A stretch of DNA of 8,425 nt from NCBI GenBank assembly GCA_030523385.1, contig JAUNIV010000088.1, positions 1 through 8,425 of the forward strand, given 5' to 3'. Positions 1-7,043 of this stretch are shown piece by piece (position 1 is the stretch's first letter; each line of letters starts with the position of its first letter). The stretch comes from Bacteroidales bacterium. Lineage in GTDB: Bacteria; Bacteroidota; Bacteroidia; Bacteroidales; Bacteroidaceae. Under the pieces are notes generated by a model. That model was not told where the DNA came from, searched no databases, and saw nothing but the letters and a program-made list of their open reading frames with translations. The translations under genes were made by a program, and so were the position numbers.

Positions 1-72
1 GTAGGGGCGGAATATTTTCCGCCCGAAAGCATCCACGTGGGTGTTATCGGGCAGAAAATATTCTGCCCCTAC
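1..72. repeat. Nested palindromic repeat (REP/BIME-like) downstream of yidC
   Basis: The 72 bases form one imperfect palindrome: outer arms gtagggg (1-7) and cccctac (66-72), with a perfect ccacgtgg core at 33-40. Only five position pairs fail to match (9, 20, 27, 29 and 32 with their mirror positions). Each half is also a hairpin: 5-12 pairs with 17-24 around a 4-nt loop, and 49-56 pairs with 61-68 around a 4-nt loop. The element is therefore two copies of one stem-loop in inverted orientation around a CACGTG centre. It starts 15 bp past the yidC stop codon. This layout resembles REP/BIME intergenic repeats. It could end yidC transcription or stabilise the message, but no clear T-tract follows it inside the window. 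The left edge may be cut by the window. Confidence 0.8.
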
Positions 73-86
73 AAAAACGAAGAAGA

Positions 87-1955
87 TTATTTCTTTCCTC
101 TATTCATGCGCTCCTGTTGCAGGCGTTCCTGTTCCTTTTGCAAGGCTTCCAGTTTAGCCATCAGGCCGCCTGTGGTTCCCTTGCTGCCTTTCTGTTGCTT
201 GATCTTTTCTTTGTTGGCTTCCAGTTGGGCAAGCAATTTCTTTTCATCCGTAGTCTTGCGCAGGATAATCATGGTCAATACACCAATCAGACCGGAGATG
301 AAATAATAATAGTTCAGACCCGAAGAATAGCCGTTGAAGATAAAGATGAACATGACAGGCATGATGTACGTCATCAGCTTCATGCCCGGCATTTGCTGTT
401 GCCCCATATCCTGCTGCTTCATGGTGTACATGGTGTTCAGTATGTTGGTGACACTGAACAGCAGACAGAACAGGCTCAGGTGATTGCCTATCAGGGGAAT
501 GTTCGTACTCCAATGTATGATGTCATCGTAGGTTGACATGTCCGGTGCCCACAGAAGGCTCTGCTGACGAAGCTCGATGGCATTGGGCACAAAGAAGAAC
601 AAAGCCATGAATACCGGAAACTGTATCAGCATGGGCAGACAGCCGCCCATGGGGTTTACACCGTAAAGTCGATACAGAGCCATAGTTTCCTGTTGCTTCT
701 TCAAGGCATCTTCCTGTTTGGGATATTTGGCATTGATTTCGTTGATGTAGGGTTTCAGCACACGCATTTTGGCCGATGAAATATGCGTTTTATAGGTAGC
801 CGGATAAACCAACGCTTTCACGATGATGGTCATCAGCAGCAACACTACGCCCATGCTCAGACCTAAGCTGGAGAGCCAGTCGAACAGGTTGATGGTAAAC
901 CAGCGGTTGATCCATCGGATGATGGGCCATCCCAAATACACCAGGTCTTCCAGTTCAAGGTCTTTGTCCGACAGGCTCAGGTCGTTGCTGGCCAACAAAG
1001 TCTTGAAGTGGTTCGGACCGAAGTAGAACTGCATCTGTGTGGGCTGTTTGCCCGTGGGGTCAAAGAACGCATTCATTTCTGCCGTATAGTTCTTCATGTA
1101 GCCGCTGCCTTCCTGCTGCGGAGTAGAGGTGAGCACGGCTTTCTCGAAACTCTGGTCGGCAATGAATACGGTAGAGAAGAACTGGTTCTTGAAAGCAATC
1201 CAGTCCAGACGTTCTTCCGGTGTCTCTTTGTCCTCTTTCATTTCGCTCAGGTAGTCCGAACTGTCATCCACCGGTTTGTAGGTAAGCGAAGTGTAACGCT
1301 GTTCGAAGCTGAATCCTTTTTCTTGCTGGCGTGCACGCTGGTGCCAGTTGATATTGACAGTGTTCAGTGCAGGCGGGAAGAAGTTCTGCATGCCATTGGC
1401 GCGGATGGTGAAGTTCATCATGTAGGCGTCTGCCAACAACTTGTAGTCAAAATCCAGATAACCGCCGTTTGCGGCATTGAGACGCATGGTCACGGTGCTG
1501 TCTGTCACGTTCACCGGCTGGAAATACATGTCTTCGGTCAGGATGTTCTCTCCCTTCCCCTCGAAAGCAAAGTTCATGCCTGCGTCAGTGGTGTCAAACA
1601 GGGTGAGCGGCTGTCCGTCCTGTCCTTTGTATTCCTTCAGCGTGGCTGCGCATACCCGTCCGCCCTTGTTGGTCAGCGTCAGACGCACCACGTTGTTTTC
1701 CAATGTGGTGAATTGTTCCGTACCTTGACTTGCCTCGAAGAACTGCGAGGTAGAGTCTATATGCAGGGTTGTGGCCTTGCCTTGCAGGGCAGCGGCTTCG
1801 GCTGCTTGTCTTTCCGCTTCTTGTTGGACTGCTGCAATGGAGTCTCTGTAATGTTTGGCCCGTTCCATTTCTTCCTGGCTGGGACGGTTGTAGATGCTGA
1901 AGCCTATCAGCACCGCACCAATCAGGGCAAATCCCACTAAAGTGTTTTTATCCAT
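87..1955 (-). CDS. yidC: Membrane protein insertase YidC (Oxa1 family)
   Basis: YidC inserts and folds inner-membrane proteins, alone or with SecYEG. The 622 residues show the Gram-negative layout: an N-terminal anchor (about 5-22), a coiled, Glu/Gln/Ala-rich linker (about 26-60), a large periplasmic beta domain (about 75-340), then the Oxa1-like core of five membrane segments (about 362-385, 434-455, 485-510, and two within 526-565). The core carries the cytoplasmic hairpin SSAKMRVLKP (393-402) and the motif NPMGGCLPMLIQFPVF (434-449). Lys380 in IIVKALVYP sits where E. coli has Arg366, the positive charge in the hydrophilic groove. The Lys/Gln/Glu-rich tail (about 567-622) could contact ribosomes. 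The ATG at 1955 gives a good signal anchor, and an aaggt lies about 12 nt upstream. It follows pyrG after 31 bp with no promoter visible in the gap, so cotranscription is likely. The family assignment is firm. Confidence 0.97.
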   Translation of the reverse strand: MDKNTLVGFALIGAVLIGFSIYNRPSQEEMERAKHYRDSIAAVQQEAERQAAEAAALQGKATTLHIDSTSQFFEASQGTEQFTTLENNVVRLTLTNKGGRVCAATLKEYKGQDGQPLTLFDTTDAGMNFAFEGKGENILTEDMYFQPVNVTDSTVTMRLNAANGGYLDFDYKLLADAYMMNFTIRANGMQNFFPPALNTVNINWHQRARQQEKGFSFEQRYTSLTYKPVDDSSDYLSEMKEDKETPEERLDWIAFKNQFFSTVFIADQSFEKAVLTSTPQQEGSGYMKNYTAEMNAFFDPTGKQPTQMQFYFGPNHFKTLLASNDLSLSDKDLELEDLVYLGWPIIRWINRWFTINLFDWLSSLGLSMGVVLLLMTIIVKALVYPATYKTHISSAKMRVLKPYINEINAKYPKQEDALKKQQETMALYRLYGVNPMGGCLPMLIQFPVFMALFFFVPNAIELRQQSLLWAPDMSTYDDIIHWSTNIPLIGNHLSLFCLLFSVTNILNTMYTMKQQDMGQQQMPGMKLMTYIMPVMFIFIFNGYSSGLNYYYFISGLIGVLTMIILRKTTDEKKLLAQLEANKEKIKQQKGSKGTTGGLMAKLEALQKEQERLQQERMNRGKK

Positions 1956-1986
1956 TTTTGTAGTTTACCTTAATTATAATATTACA

Positions 1987-3585
1987 TTATTTATTGATAG
2001 CTGCCCGGATGAATGACAGGAACAGCGGATGCGGTTTAAGCACCGTGCTGCTGTATTCGGGGTGGAACTGCGTACCTATGTACCATTTCAGCGTGGGAAT
2101 TTCGATGATTTCCACCAGGTCTGATTCAGGATTGATACCCACACACTTCATGCCTGCCTTCTCGAATTCCTGCTTGAAGTTGTTATTGAATTCATAGCGG
2201 TGGCGGTGGCGTTCCTGTATGTGTTCGGTCTTGTACGCCTCGAATGTCTTAGAGTTTTGGTCGAGGATACATTCGTAGGCTCCCAGTCGCATGGTGCCTC
2301 CCATGTTGGTGATGGATTTCTGCTCTTCCATGATGTCTATCACGTTGTGCGGTGTCTTTACATCCATCTCGCGGCTGTTGGCATCGGCATAGCCCAATAC
2401 GTTGCGGGCAAACTCGATGGCCATGCACTGCATGCCTAAGCAGATACCGAAAGTAGGTACGTTGTGTGTGCGTGTATATTTGATGGCGATAAACTTGCCC
2501 TCGATGCCTCGCTGTCCGAATCCCGGACAGATGATGACTCCGTCCATATCTTTCAGTTGTTCTTCTACGTTCTCTTCGGTCAGCTTTTCGCTGTTGACGA
2601 AGTGGATGTCGGCCTTGCGGTCGTTGTAGGTAGCGGCCTGTGACAGAGCTTCCAATATGGACTTATAGGCATCTTGCAAGTCGTATTTGCCCACCAGTCC
2701 GATCTTCACTTTTTCCGTAGCCTTATGACGGCGGTCCAGGAAGTCTCTCCACGGTCCCAAAGTCGGAGTTTCTCCCACCGGAAGTCCCATCTTCTGCAGG
2801 ATGGTCACGTCCAGTTTCTGCTCCTGCATGCGCAAAGGCACCTCATAGATGGTCGGCATGTCCTTTGACTGTACCACAGCATTTTCATCCACGTTGCAGA
2901 ACAGGGCCACTTTCTTCTTGAGGTTGGTGCTCAGTTCGTGTTCGGTTCTCAGCACCAGGATGTCCGGCTGAATACCCACCGACTGCAATTCCTTGACGGA
3001 GTGTTGCGTAGGTTTGGTCTTCAGTTCGCCTGCCGCAGCCAAATAGGGCACGTAGGTGAGGTGTACGCACAATGCGTTGCGTCCCATCTCCCATTTGAGC
3101 TGGCGGATGCTTTCCAAGTAAGGCAGAGATTCGATGTCGCCCACTGTTCCACCGATTTCGGTGATGACAAAGTCAAACTTATATTTGGTTCCCAGCAGCT
3201 TGACGTTGCGCTTTATCTCATCGGTGATGTGGGGGATAATCTGGATGGTCTTGCCCAAATAGTCGCCGCGACGTTCCTTGTCGATTACGCTTTTATAGAT
3301 ACGTCCGGTTGTGATATTGTTGGCTTTGGTCGTCTGTATGCCCAAAAAACGTTCGTAGTGTCCTAAGTCCAAATCGGCTTCATGGCCATCTACGGTGACA
3401 TAACACTCGCCGTGTTCATAAGGATTCAGCGTACCCGGATCGATGTTGATATACGGGTCAAACTTCTGTATGGTTACGTTGTAACCCCTGGCTTGTAGCA
3501 ATTTACCTATTGAAGATGAAATGATGCCTTTTCCCAACGAAGAGGCAACACCACCTGTTACGAAGATATACTTTGTTTCTCCCAC
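1987..3585 (-). CDS. pyrG: CTP synthase (glutamine-hydrolysing), GTG start
   Basis: It makes CTP from UTP, ATP and glutamine, the last step of de novo pyrimidine nucleotide synthesis, in the cytoplasm. The 532 residues are close to the usual 535-550. The synthetase domain (about 1-275) opens with KYIFVTGGVASSLGKG (5-20, P-loop-like) and carries DLDLGHYERF (71-80) and ITEIGGTVGD (141-150), which hold the Mg-binding Asp and Glu. The class I glutaminase domain (about 293-532) has the lid motif PGFGQRG (354-360), nucleophile Cys382 in GICLGMQ, and His508/Glu510 in QFHPEY. The lid lacks one Gly compared with the E. coli PGGFGYRG. The start codon is GTG at 3585-3583. An in-frame TAA lies five codons upstream, so no earlier start is possible, and this start gives the conserved MGETKYIFVTGG beginning. 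Probable operon partner: yidC. Confidence 0.98.
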   Translation of the reverse strand: MGETKYIFVTGGVASSLGKGIISSSIGKLLQARGYNVTIQKFDPYINIDPGTLNPYEHGECYVTVDGHEADLDLGHYERFLGIQTTKANNITTGRIYKSVIDKERRGDYLGKTIQIIPHITDEIKRNVKLLGTKYKFDFVITEIGGTVGDIESLPYLESIRQLKWEMGRNALCVHLTYVPYLAAAGELKTKPTQHSVKELQSVGIQPDILVLRTEHELSTNLKKKVALFCNVDENAVVQSKDMPTIYEVPLRMQEQKLDVTILQKMGLPVGETPTLGPWRDFLDRRHKATEKVKIGLVGKYDLQDAYKSILEALSQAATYNDRKADIHFVNSEKLTEENVEEQLKDMDGVIICPGFGQRGIEGKFIAIKYTRTHNVPTFGICLGMQCMAIEFARNVLGYADANSREMDVKTPHNVIDIMEEQKSITNMGGTMRLGAYECILDQNSKTFEAYKTEHIQERHRHRYEFNNNFKQEFEKAGMKCVGINPESDLVEIIEIPTLKWYIGTQFHPEYSSTVLKPHPLFLSFIRAAINK

Positions 3586-3647
3586 AACTTTAATATTTTA
3601 AATTGTTATTTTCCTAATAATCAAATTATCCATATTTATCAAAGCTG

Positions 3648-3655
3648 CAAAATTA
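3648..3655 (-). promoter_or_regulatory. Candidate promoter -7 box for pyrG-yidC
   Basis: Read on the minus strand this is TAATTTTG, a full match to the Bacteroidetes -7 consensus TAnnTTTG. It lies about 62 bp before the pyrG GTG, giving a predicted leader of about 55 nt. I find no TTTG at the expected 19-20 bp upstream, so the call rests on the -7 box and on position alone. Confidence 0.35.
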
Positions 3656-3756
3656 CAAAATCTTTTTCAATATAGCCGACTATGCTTTAAAAAATCATCA
3701 GAAGTGTCTATGGTTTTTCTTTTAAAGCCGCGACGCAGTTATTATAAGGAGTTGTT

Positions 3757-3788
3757 TTTGGGTGAAAAGAAAATAAAGTGTATTTTTG
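3757..3788 (+). promoter_or_regulatory. Bacteroidetes-type promoter of the DUF3078 gene
   Basis: TTTG at 3757-3760 is followed, after exactly 20 bp, by TATTTTTG at 3781-3788. This matches the -33 TTTG / -7 TAnnTTTG consensus and spacing of the primary sigma factor (SigABfr). The ATG follows 23 nt after the -7 box, so the leader would be short, with an AAGG at 3804-3807 just before the start. This is the best-formed promoter in the window. Confidence 0.7.
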
Positions 3789-3811
3789 CATCGAACTATT
3801 TTTAAGGTAAT

Positions 3812-5197
3812 ATGAGAAAAAGTATATTTTTAGGCATTGCGATAGCCTTGTTGAGCCAAATGGCATGGGCACAAAGAGTGACTAATCCCTCTAAAAGCCA
3901 GGCAGTACAAGCCTTTTCCGATTCGTTGACCGAACTGAGTGCATCTTATTTTGCCTATATCCGGATGTGGGACGACCTGAGCACTCCGGGGCCAAGGCGC
4001 GTACGCCCCAACCCCGCTTTCTATAAATTGTTTGTTCCTCCTACGTATTATGAAGCTCCCATCCGCGAGGTCCTTGAATTGAAATGGACGCCCGACATGC
4101 ACCCCATGATTGCCTCCGACTCGCTCTATGCTGCCAAACGTGATTCTGTCCGGCTTTACGAACTTCCCGATTTGCAGACATTGGCAGCAGCCGACCGTTG
4201 GGTGAACAACATACTGAGAAACTATTACCTCCAATACCCCGAAAGGCTGGTCAACAACGAGTTATACATGGCCGACCTGAAGCCGCTGGAAGACGACATG
4301 ATAGTGAAACAGCCACGGAAAGAAAAGATCAAGAACTTCCTGAGGCCCGAAAACCCCGTTGACAACCTGAGCGCAGAAGGCGATTTGGTGGTGGTACGCC
4401 CCAACTTCTGGACGCACAAAGGCAACGGATACATGCAGTTCACCCAAAACTATATATCAGACAACTGGTATAAGGGTGGTGAAAGTACCAATGCTATGTT
4501 GGCCGGGATAACTTTGGAGGCCAACTTTGACGACCGCCAACGTCTGGAGTTTGAGAACAAGCTGGAAATGAAATTAGGCTTCATCACGGCACCTTCGGAC
4601 ACTGTGCACAAATATAAGACCAATGCCGACCTGTTTCGTCTGAACAGTAAGTTGGGTGTAAAAGCTTTTAAGAATTGGTATTATACGCTGGCAGCCGAAT
4701 TCAAGACTCAGTTCTTCGGAAACTACAAGACCAATACCAACGATTTGATTTCTGCTTTCCTTTCTCCGGCACAATTGGATGTGACGCTTGGTATGGACTT
4801 CAAGCAGAACAAGAAGAATTATTCTTTGTCATTGCTGACTTCGCCGCTGGCTTATTCTCTTACTTACATAAGTAATAATGACATAGTCGATCCGGGTTCT
4901 TTCAATGTGGAGCAAGGACATCGGACAGCCAATCTGTTCGGTTCCAAGTTTACCGGAAACTTGACCTGGAAGATAATTCCGAGTGTGGTATGGGAGTCTA
5001 AGCTGGAGTATTTTACGACTTATGATAAGGTAATTGCCAGCTGGGAAAACACCTTTAATTTTGTGTTGAACCGTTATTTGTCAACCAAGCTGTTTGTGCA
5101 TGCCCGTTATGACGATGGCGTGACACTGACGGAAGATAATAAAAGCTACTTCCAGTTGCAGGAATTGCTTAGCTTAGGATTGAATTATACGTGGTAA
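3812..5197 (+). CDS. DUF3078-like secreted protein, probable outer-membrane beta-barrel
   Basis: The function is unknown. The 461-residue product begins with a Sec signal peptide: basic MRKS, a hydrophobic stretch (about 5-17), and a likely cut after Ala-Trp-Ala at 20. No Cys follows, so it is not a lipoprotein. Residues about 25-190 are a mixed, soluble-looking region. From about 195 on, alternating polar/hydrophobic strands appear (e.g. RLEFENKLEMKLGF, YYTLAAEFKTQFFGNY, WESKLEYFTTYDKV), and the protein ends in GLNYTW. An aromatic final residue is typical of outer-membrane barrels. The stretch NYISDNWYKGGES (213-225) resembles the W-x(2)-GG motif of Bacteroidetes DUF3078 proteins as I remember them. 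The gene has its own promoter (3757-3788), is divergent from pyrG, and ends at a hairpin shared with the convergent wecB-like gene. The DUF assignment is from memory; secretion and a barrel are well supported. Confidence 0.85.
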   Translation: MRKSIFLGIAIALLSQMAWAQRVTNPSKSQAVQAFSDSLTELSASYFAYIRMWDDLSTPGPRRVRPNPAFYKLFVPPTYYEAPIREVLELKWTPDMHPMIASDSLYAAKRDSVRLYELPDLQTLAAADRWVNNILRNYYLQYPERLVNNELYMADLKPLEDDMIVKQPRKEKIKNFLRPENPVDNLSAEGDLVVVRPNFWTHKGNGYMQFTQNYISDNWYKGGESTNAMLAGITLEANFDDRQRLEFENKLEMKLGFITAPSDTVHKYKTNADLFRLNSKLGVKAFKNWYYTLAAEFKTQFFGNYKTNTNDLISAFLSPAQLDVTLGMDFKQNKKNYSLSLLTSPLAYSLTYISNNDIVDPGSFNVEQGHRTANLFGSKFTGNLTWKIIPSVVWESKLEYFTTYDKVIASWENTFNFVLNRYLSTKLFVHARYDDGVTLTEDNKSYFQLQELLSLGLNYTW

Positions 5198-5205
5198 TTC
5201 GTATA

Positions 5206-5233
5206 ATAGGGCAGACACGTGGGTCTGCCCTAT
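5206..5233. terminator. Hairpin between convergent genes, likely bidirectional terminator
   Basis: A perfect 11-bp stem (5206-5216 with 5223-5233) closes a 6-nt loop, acgtgg. It lies 8 bp after the stop of the DUF3078 gene and 11 bp before the stop of the opposing wecB-like gene, where a two-way terminator would be expected. There is only a weak T-rich tail on either side. The arms gggcagac/gtctgccc and the CACGTG centre (5216-5221) match the style of the repeat at 1-72, so it may be a short member of the same palindromic repeat family serving as a terminator. Confidence 0.7.
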
Positions 5234-5244
5234 ATTAATTGTTA

Positions 5245-6333
5245 CTATAACTTTAAATCCAACAACGTCTGCACAATTCTTTCGGCAGCATGTCCGTCCC
5301 ATCTTTCAGGCAGATGTCCTTCTTGCCATTCTCCTTTGCGGAGGACTTCCAACGCCTCTTTCAGTGCTCCGGTATTTTCTCCTACCAGACGGTTGGTTCC
5401 TATGCTTGCCGTTTCGGGATGTTCGGCATAGTCATTCAGCGTGATGCAGGGAATACCTAAGAAAGTGGCTTCTTCCGCCACGTTGCCTGAGTCGGTGATG
5501 ATAGCCTCTGCATGAGTCTCCAGGTAACAGAAGGACAGGCAAGGCTGTGGAGGAAGCAGGCGCAGGCGTTCGGAGCTTACACCCAATGCTTCCAATTTCT
5601 GTTTTACATACGTGTGCAGCGGTGCCACGATGCTTTTGTCTGTTCCTTCCAGTATGGTTCGGAAGATGTCTTTCAGTGCCTTATCATTATTTAATAAGGT
5701 ATGACGGTTCAATGTCAGCAAAAGATATTCCTTTTCTTTCAGTCCCATGATGGAGAATGCAGCGGGACGTTTCAGGCGGGCACGGTTGTAGCGCAGCGTA
5801 TCTATCAGGATGTTTCCCACAAAGTGTACGTTGGCCTGTTCGGCACCGGTCTGGTTTAGGTTGCGGTTGGCCACCATGCCTGCTGTAAACAGGTAGTCCG
5901 ACAGTCCGTCGGCAATCATCCGGTTTACTTCTTTGGGCATATCCATGTCGAAGGAGCGGGTTCCTGCCACTAAGTGCGCCACCTTCACACCTTTCTTTTT
6001 GGCCACGATGGAGCATGCCATGGTGGGGGTGAGGTCATCTACTACCATTACTATATGAGCCGGATGCTGGTCCAGTTCCCGTGCAAAAGCCACCAGGATG
6101 CCTGCCATCCGTTGAAAGAAATCAGTATCGTTTACCCGCAGATAAGCATCCGGACGGGGCATGTCTAAGTCTGTGAACAAAGAGGGTTCCAAACTTTTGT
6201 CTTCGTCCGAACCTGTATAGACCAGACGGGCAGTGATGTTTTTACCGGCTGCCTGAGCAGCCTTTATAGCACGCATTAACGGGGCAATTTTCATAAAATT
6301 GGGGCGTGCACCTGCAATAATCGTAATTTTCAT
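5245..6333 (-). CDS. wecB: UDP-GlcNAc 2-epimerase-like protein (WecB family, altered active site)
   Basis: Canonical members interconvert UDP-GlcNAc and UDP-ManNAc for surface polysaccharides. The 362 residues match the family length and its two-Rossmann (GT-B-like) fold: N-terminal MKITIIAGARPNFMKIAPL (1-19), the VVDDLTPT loop (97-104), AHLVAGTRSFDMDMPKEVNR (119-138), and the nucleotide-site region TDSGNVAEEA (280-289) to NRLVG (314-318). Against the E. coli catalytic set (Asp95, Glu117, Glu131, His213), Asp100 and Glu135 appear kept. The Glu117 position is Val122 (HLVAG for HVEAG), and the His213 position is Asn209 (TLNRHT for the usual GHRREN). The usual RPE near the C-terminus reads HPE (305-307). 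The fold is sure; epimerase activity is doubtful, so the symbol marks family only. The gene stands alone, converging on the DUF3078 gene and divergent from the TRIC gene. Confidence 0.85.
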   Translation of the reverse strand: MKITIIAGARPNFMKIAPLMRAIKAAQAAGKNITARLVYTGSDEDKSLEPSLFTDLDMPRPDAYLRVNDTDFFQRMAGILVAFARELDQHPAHIVMVVDDLTPTMACSIVAKKKGVKVAHLVAGTRSFDMDMPKEVNRMIADGLSDYLFTAGMVANRNLNQTGAEQANVHFVGNILIDTLRYNRARLKRPAAFSIMGLKEKEYLLLTLNRHTLLNNDKALKDIFRTILEGTDKSIVAPLHTYVKQKLEALGVSSERLRLLPPQPCLSFCYLETHAEAIITDSGNVAEEATFLGIPCITLNDYAEHPETASIGTNRLVGENTGALKEALEVLRKGEWQEGHLPERWDGHAAERIVQTLLDLKL

Positions 6334-6359
6334 TTGGCTTTTTAGCTATTTTCTGCCGA

Positions 6360-6367
6360 CAAAAATA
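6360..6367 (-). promoter_or_regulatory. Candidate -7 box for the wecB-like gene
   Basis: On the minus strand this reads TATTTTTG, the same octamer as in the DUF3078 promoter and a full TAnnTTTG match. It ends 26 bp before the ATG at 6333. No TTTG is visible 19-20 bp further upstream, so the -33 element is weak or absent. Confidence 0.45.
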
Positions 6368-6390
6368 CACTTTCTTATCGAATTTATTTG

Positions 6391-6398
6391 TTACTTTG
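6391..6398 (+). promoter_or_regulatory. Weak candidate -7 box for the TRIC gene
   Basis: TTACTTTG keeps the TTTG end of the Bacteroidetes -7 box but not the leading TA at full spacing. It lies 19 bp before the ATG at 6418, a distance similar to the other promoters here. No clear -33 TTTG is seen. If real, transcription would start downstream of the TTG at 6388, which supports the ATG at 6418 as the start. Confidence 0.25.
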
Positions 6399-6417
6399 CA
6401 CGCAAATAATAACAGTT

Positions 6418-7032
6418 ATGCCAACATTTGTTCAGATTTTAGATTTTATAGGCACATTCGCTTTTGCCATCAGTGGCATCCGGCTGGCTTCTGCCAAGCG
6501 TTTTGATTGGTTTGGTGCCTACGTAGTAGGTTTTGTGACAGCCATTGGCGGAGGAACCATCCGCGATTTGCTATTGGATGTGACACCCGGCTGGATGACC
6601 GACCCCATTTATCTGATATGTACCGGTCTTGCCCTGTTTTGGGTAATAGCATTCGGAAAGTACCTCATTCACATGCACAACACTTTTTTCCTCTTCGACA
6701 GCATCGGGCTGGCTTTGTTTACGGTGGTAGGTGTGGGCAAGAGCCTTGCTTTGGGTTATCCCTTTTGGGTGGCCATCATCATGGGTAGCTTCACGGGTGC
6801 TGCCGGCGGTGTGCTCCGCGATGTGTTCATCAATGAGATTCCCCTCATCTTCCGCAAGGAGATTTATGCCATGGCATGTGTGATAGGGGGATTTGTGTAT
6901 TGGGTGTGCCATGCATTGGGGTGCGAGTCCTATATTTGCCAGATTGTGGCAGGAATTACCGTTTTCCTGAGTCGCATATTGTCTGTGAAATACAGCATTT
7001 GTCTGCCTATCTTGAAGGGAGAAAGCAAGTAG
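6418..7032 (+). CDS. TRIC / UPF0126 family membrane protein (YicG/YadS-like)
   Basis: This is an inner-membrane protein of 204 residues, the normal size for prokaryotic TRIC (trimeric intracellular cation channel-like) proteins. It is an internal duplication: each half has a glycine-rich motif followed by Arg-Asp, namely AIGGGTIRDLLL (43 onward, Arg49/Asp50) and GAAGGVLRDVF (127 onward, Arg134/Asp135). These are the family signature. About seven hydrophobic segments fit three helices per repeat plus one. Archaeal and bacterial relatives form K+-permeable trimers; the bacterial role and substrate are unsettled. The ATG at 6418 is chosen over the in-frame TTG 30 bases upstream, because MPTFVQILDFIGTFAFAISG is the typical family N-terminus and the extra ten residues lie over the promoter region. 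It is a single gene ending at the hairpin 7044-7109. Confidence 0.93.
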   Translation: MPTFVQILDFIGTFAFAISGIRLASAKRFDWFGAYVVGFVTAIGGGTIRDLLLDVTPGWMTDPIYLICTGLALFWVIAFGKYLIHMHNTFFLFDSIGLALFTVVGVGKSLALGYPFWVAIIMGSFTGAAGGVLRDVFINEIPLIFRKEIYAMACVIGGFVYWVCHALGCESYICQIVAGITVFLSRILSVKYSICLPILKGESK

Positions 7033-7043
7033 GAAAACACCCG

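Noticed and set aside
1008..1940. Long (310-codon) plus-strand open frame inside yidC
   Set aside because: It lies fully antisense to yidC, has no known domains, and is rich in the odd Cys/His/Arg composition of shadow frames. yidC on the other strand has clear family motifs over the same bases.
2938..3366. 142-codon plus-strand open frame within pyrG
   Set aside because: It is a shadow of the conserved CTP synthase frame, with no start signal or family match.
3586..3811. Riboswitch or attenuator in the pyrG/DUF3078 divergent region
   Set aside because: I see only A/T-rich sequence and trivial short inverted repeats (5-6 bp), with no stable stem or known aptamer motif.
6388..6417. TTG start for the TRIC gene, ten codons upstream of the ATG
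   Set aside because: The extra residues do not match the family N-terminus, and the TTG overlaps the likely promoter region; the ATG at 6418 gives the standard length.
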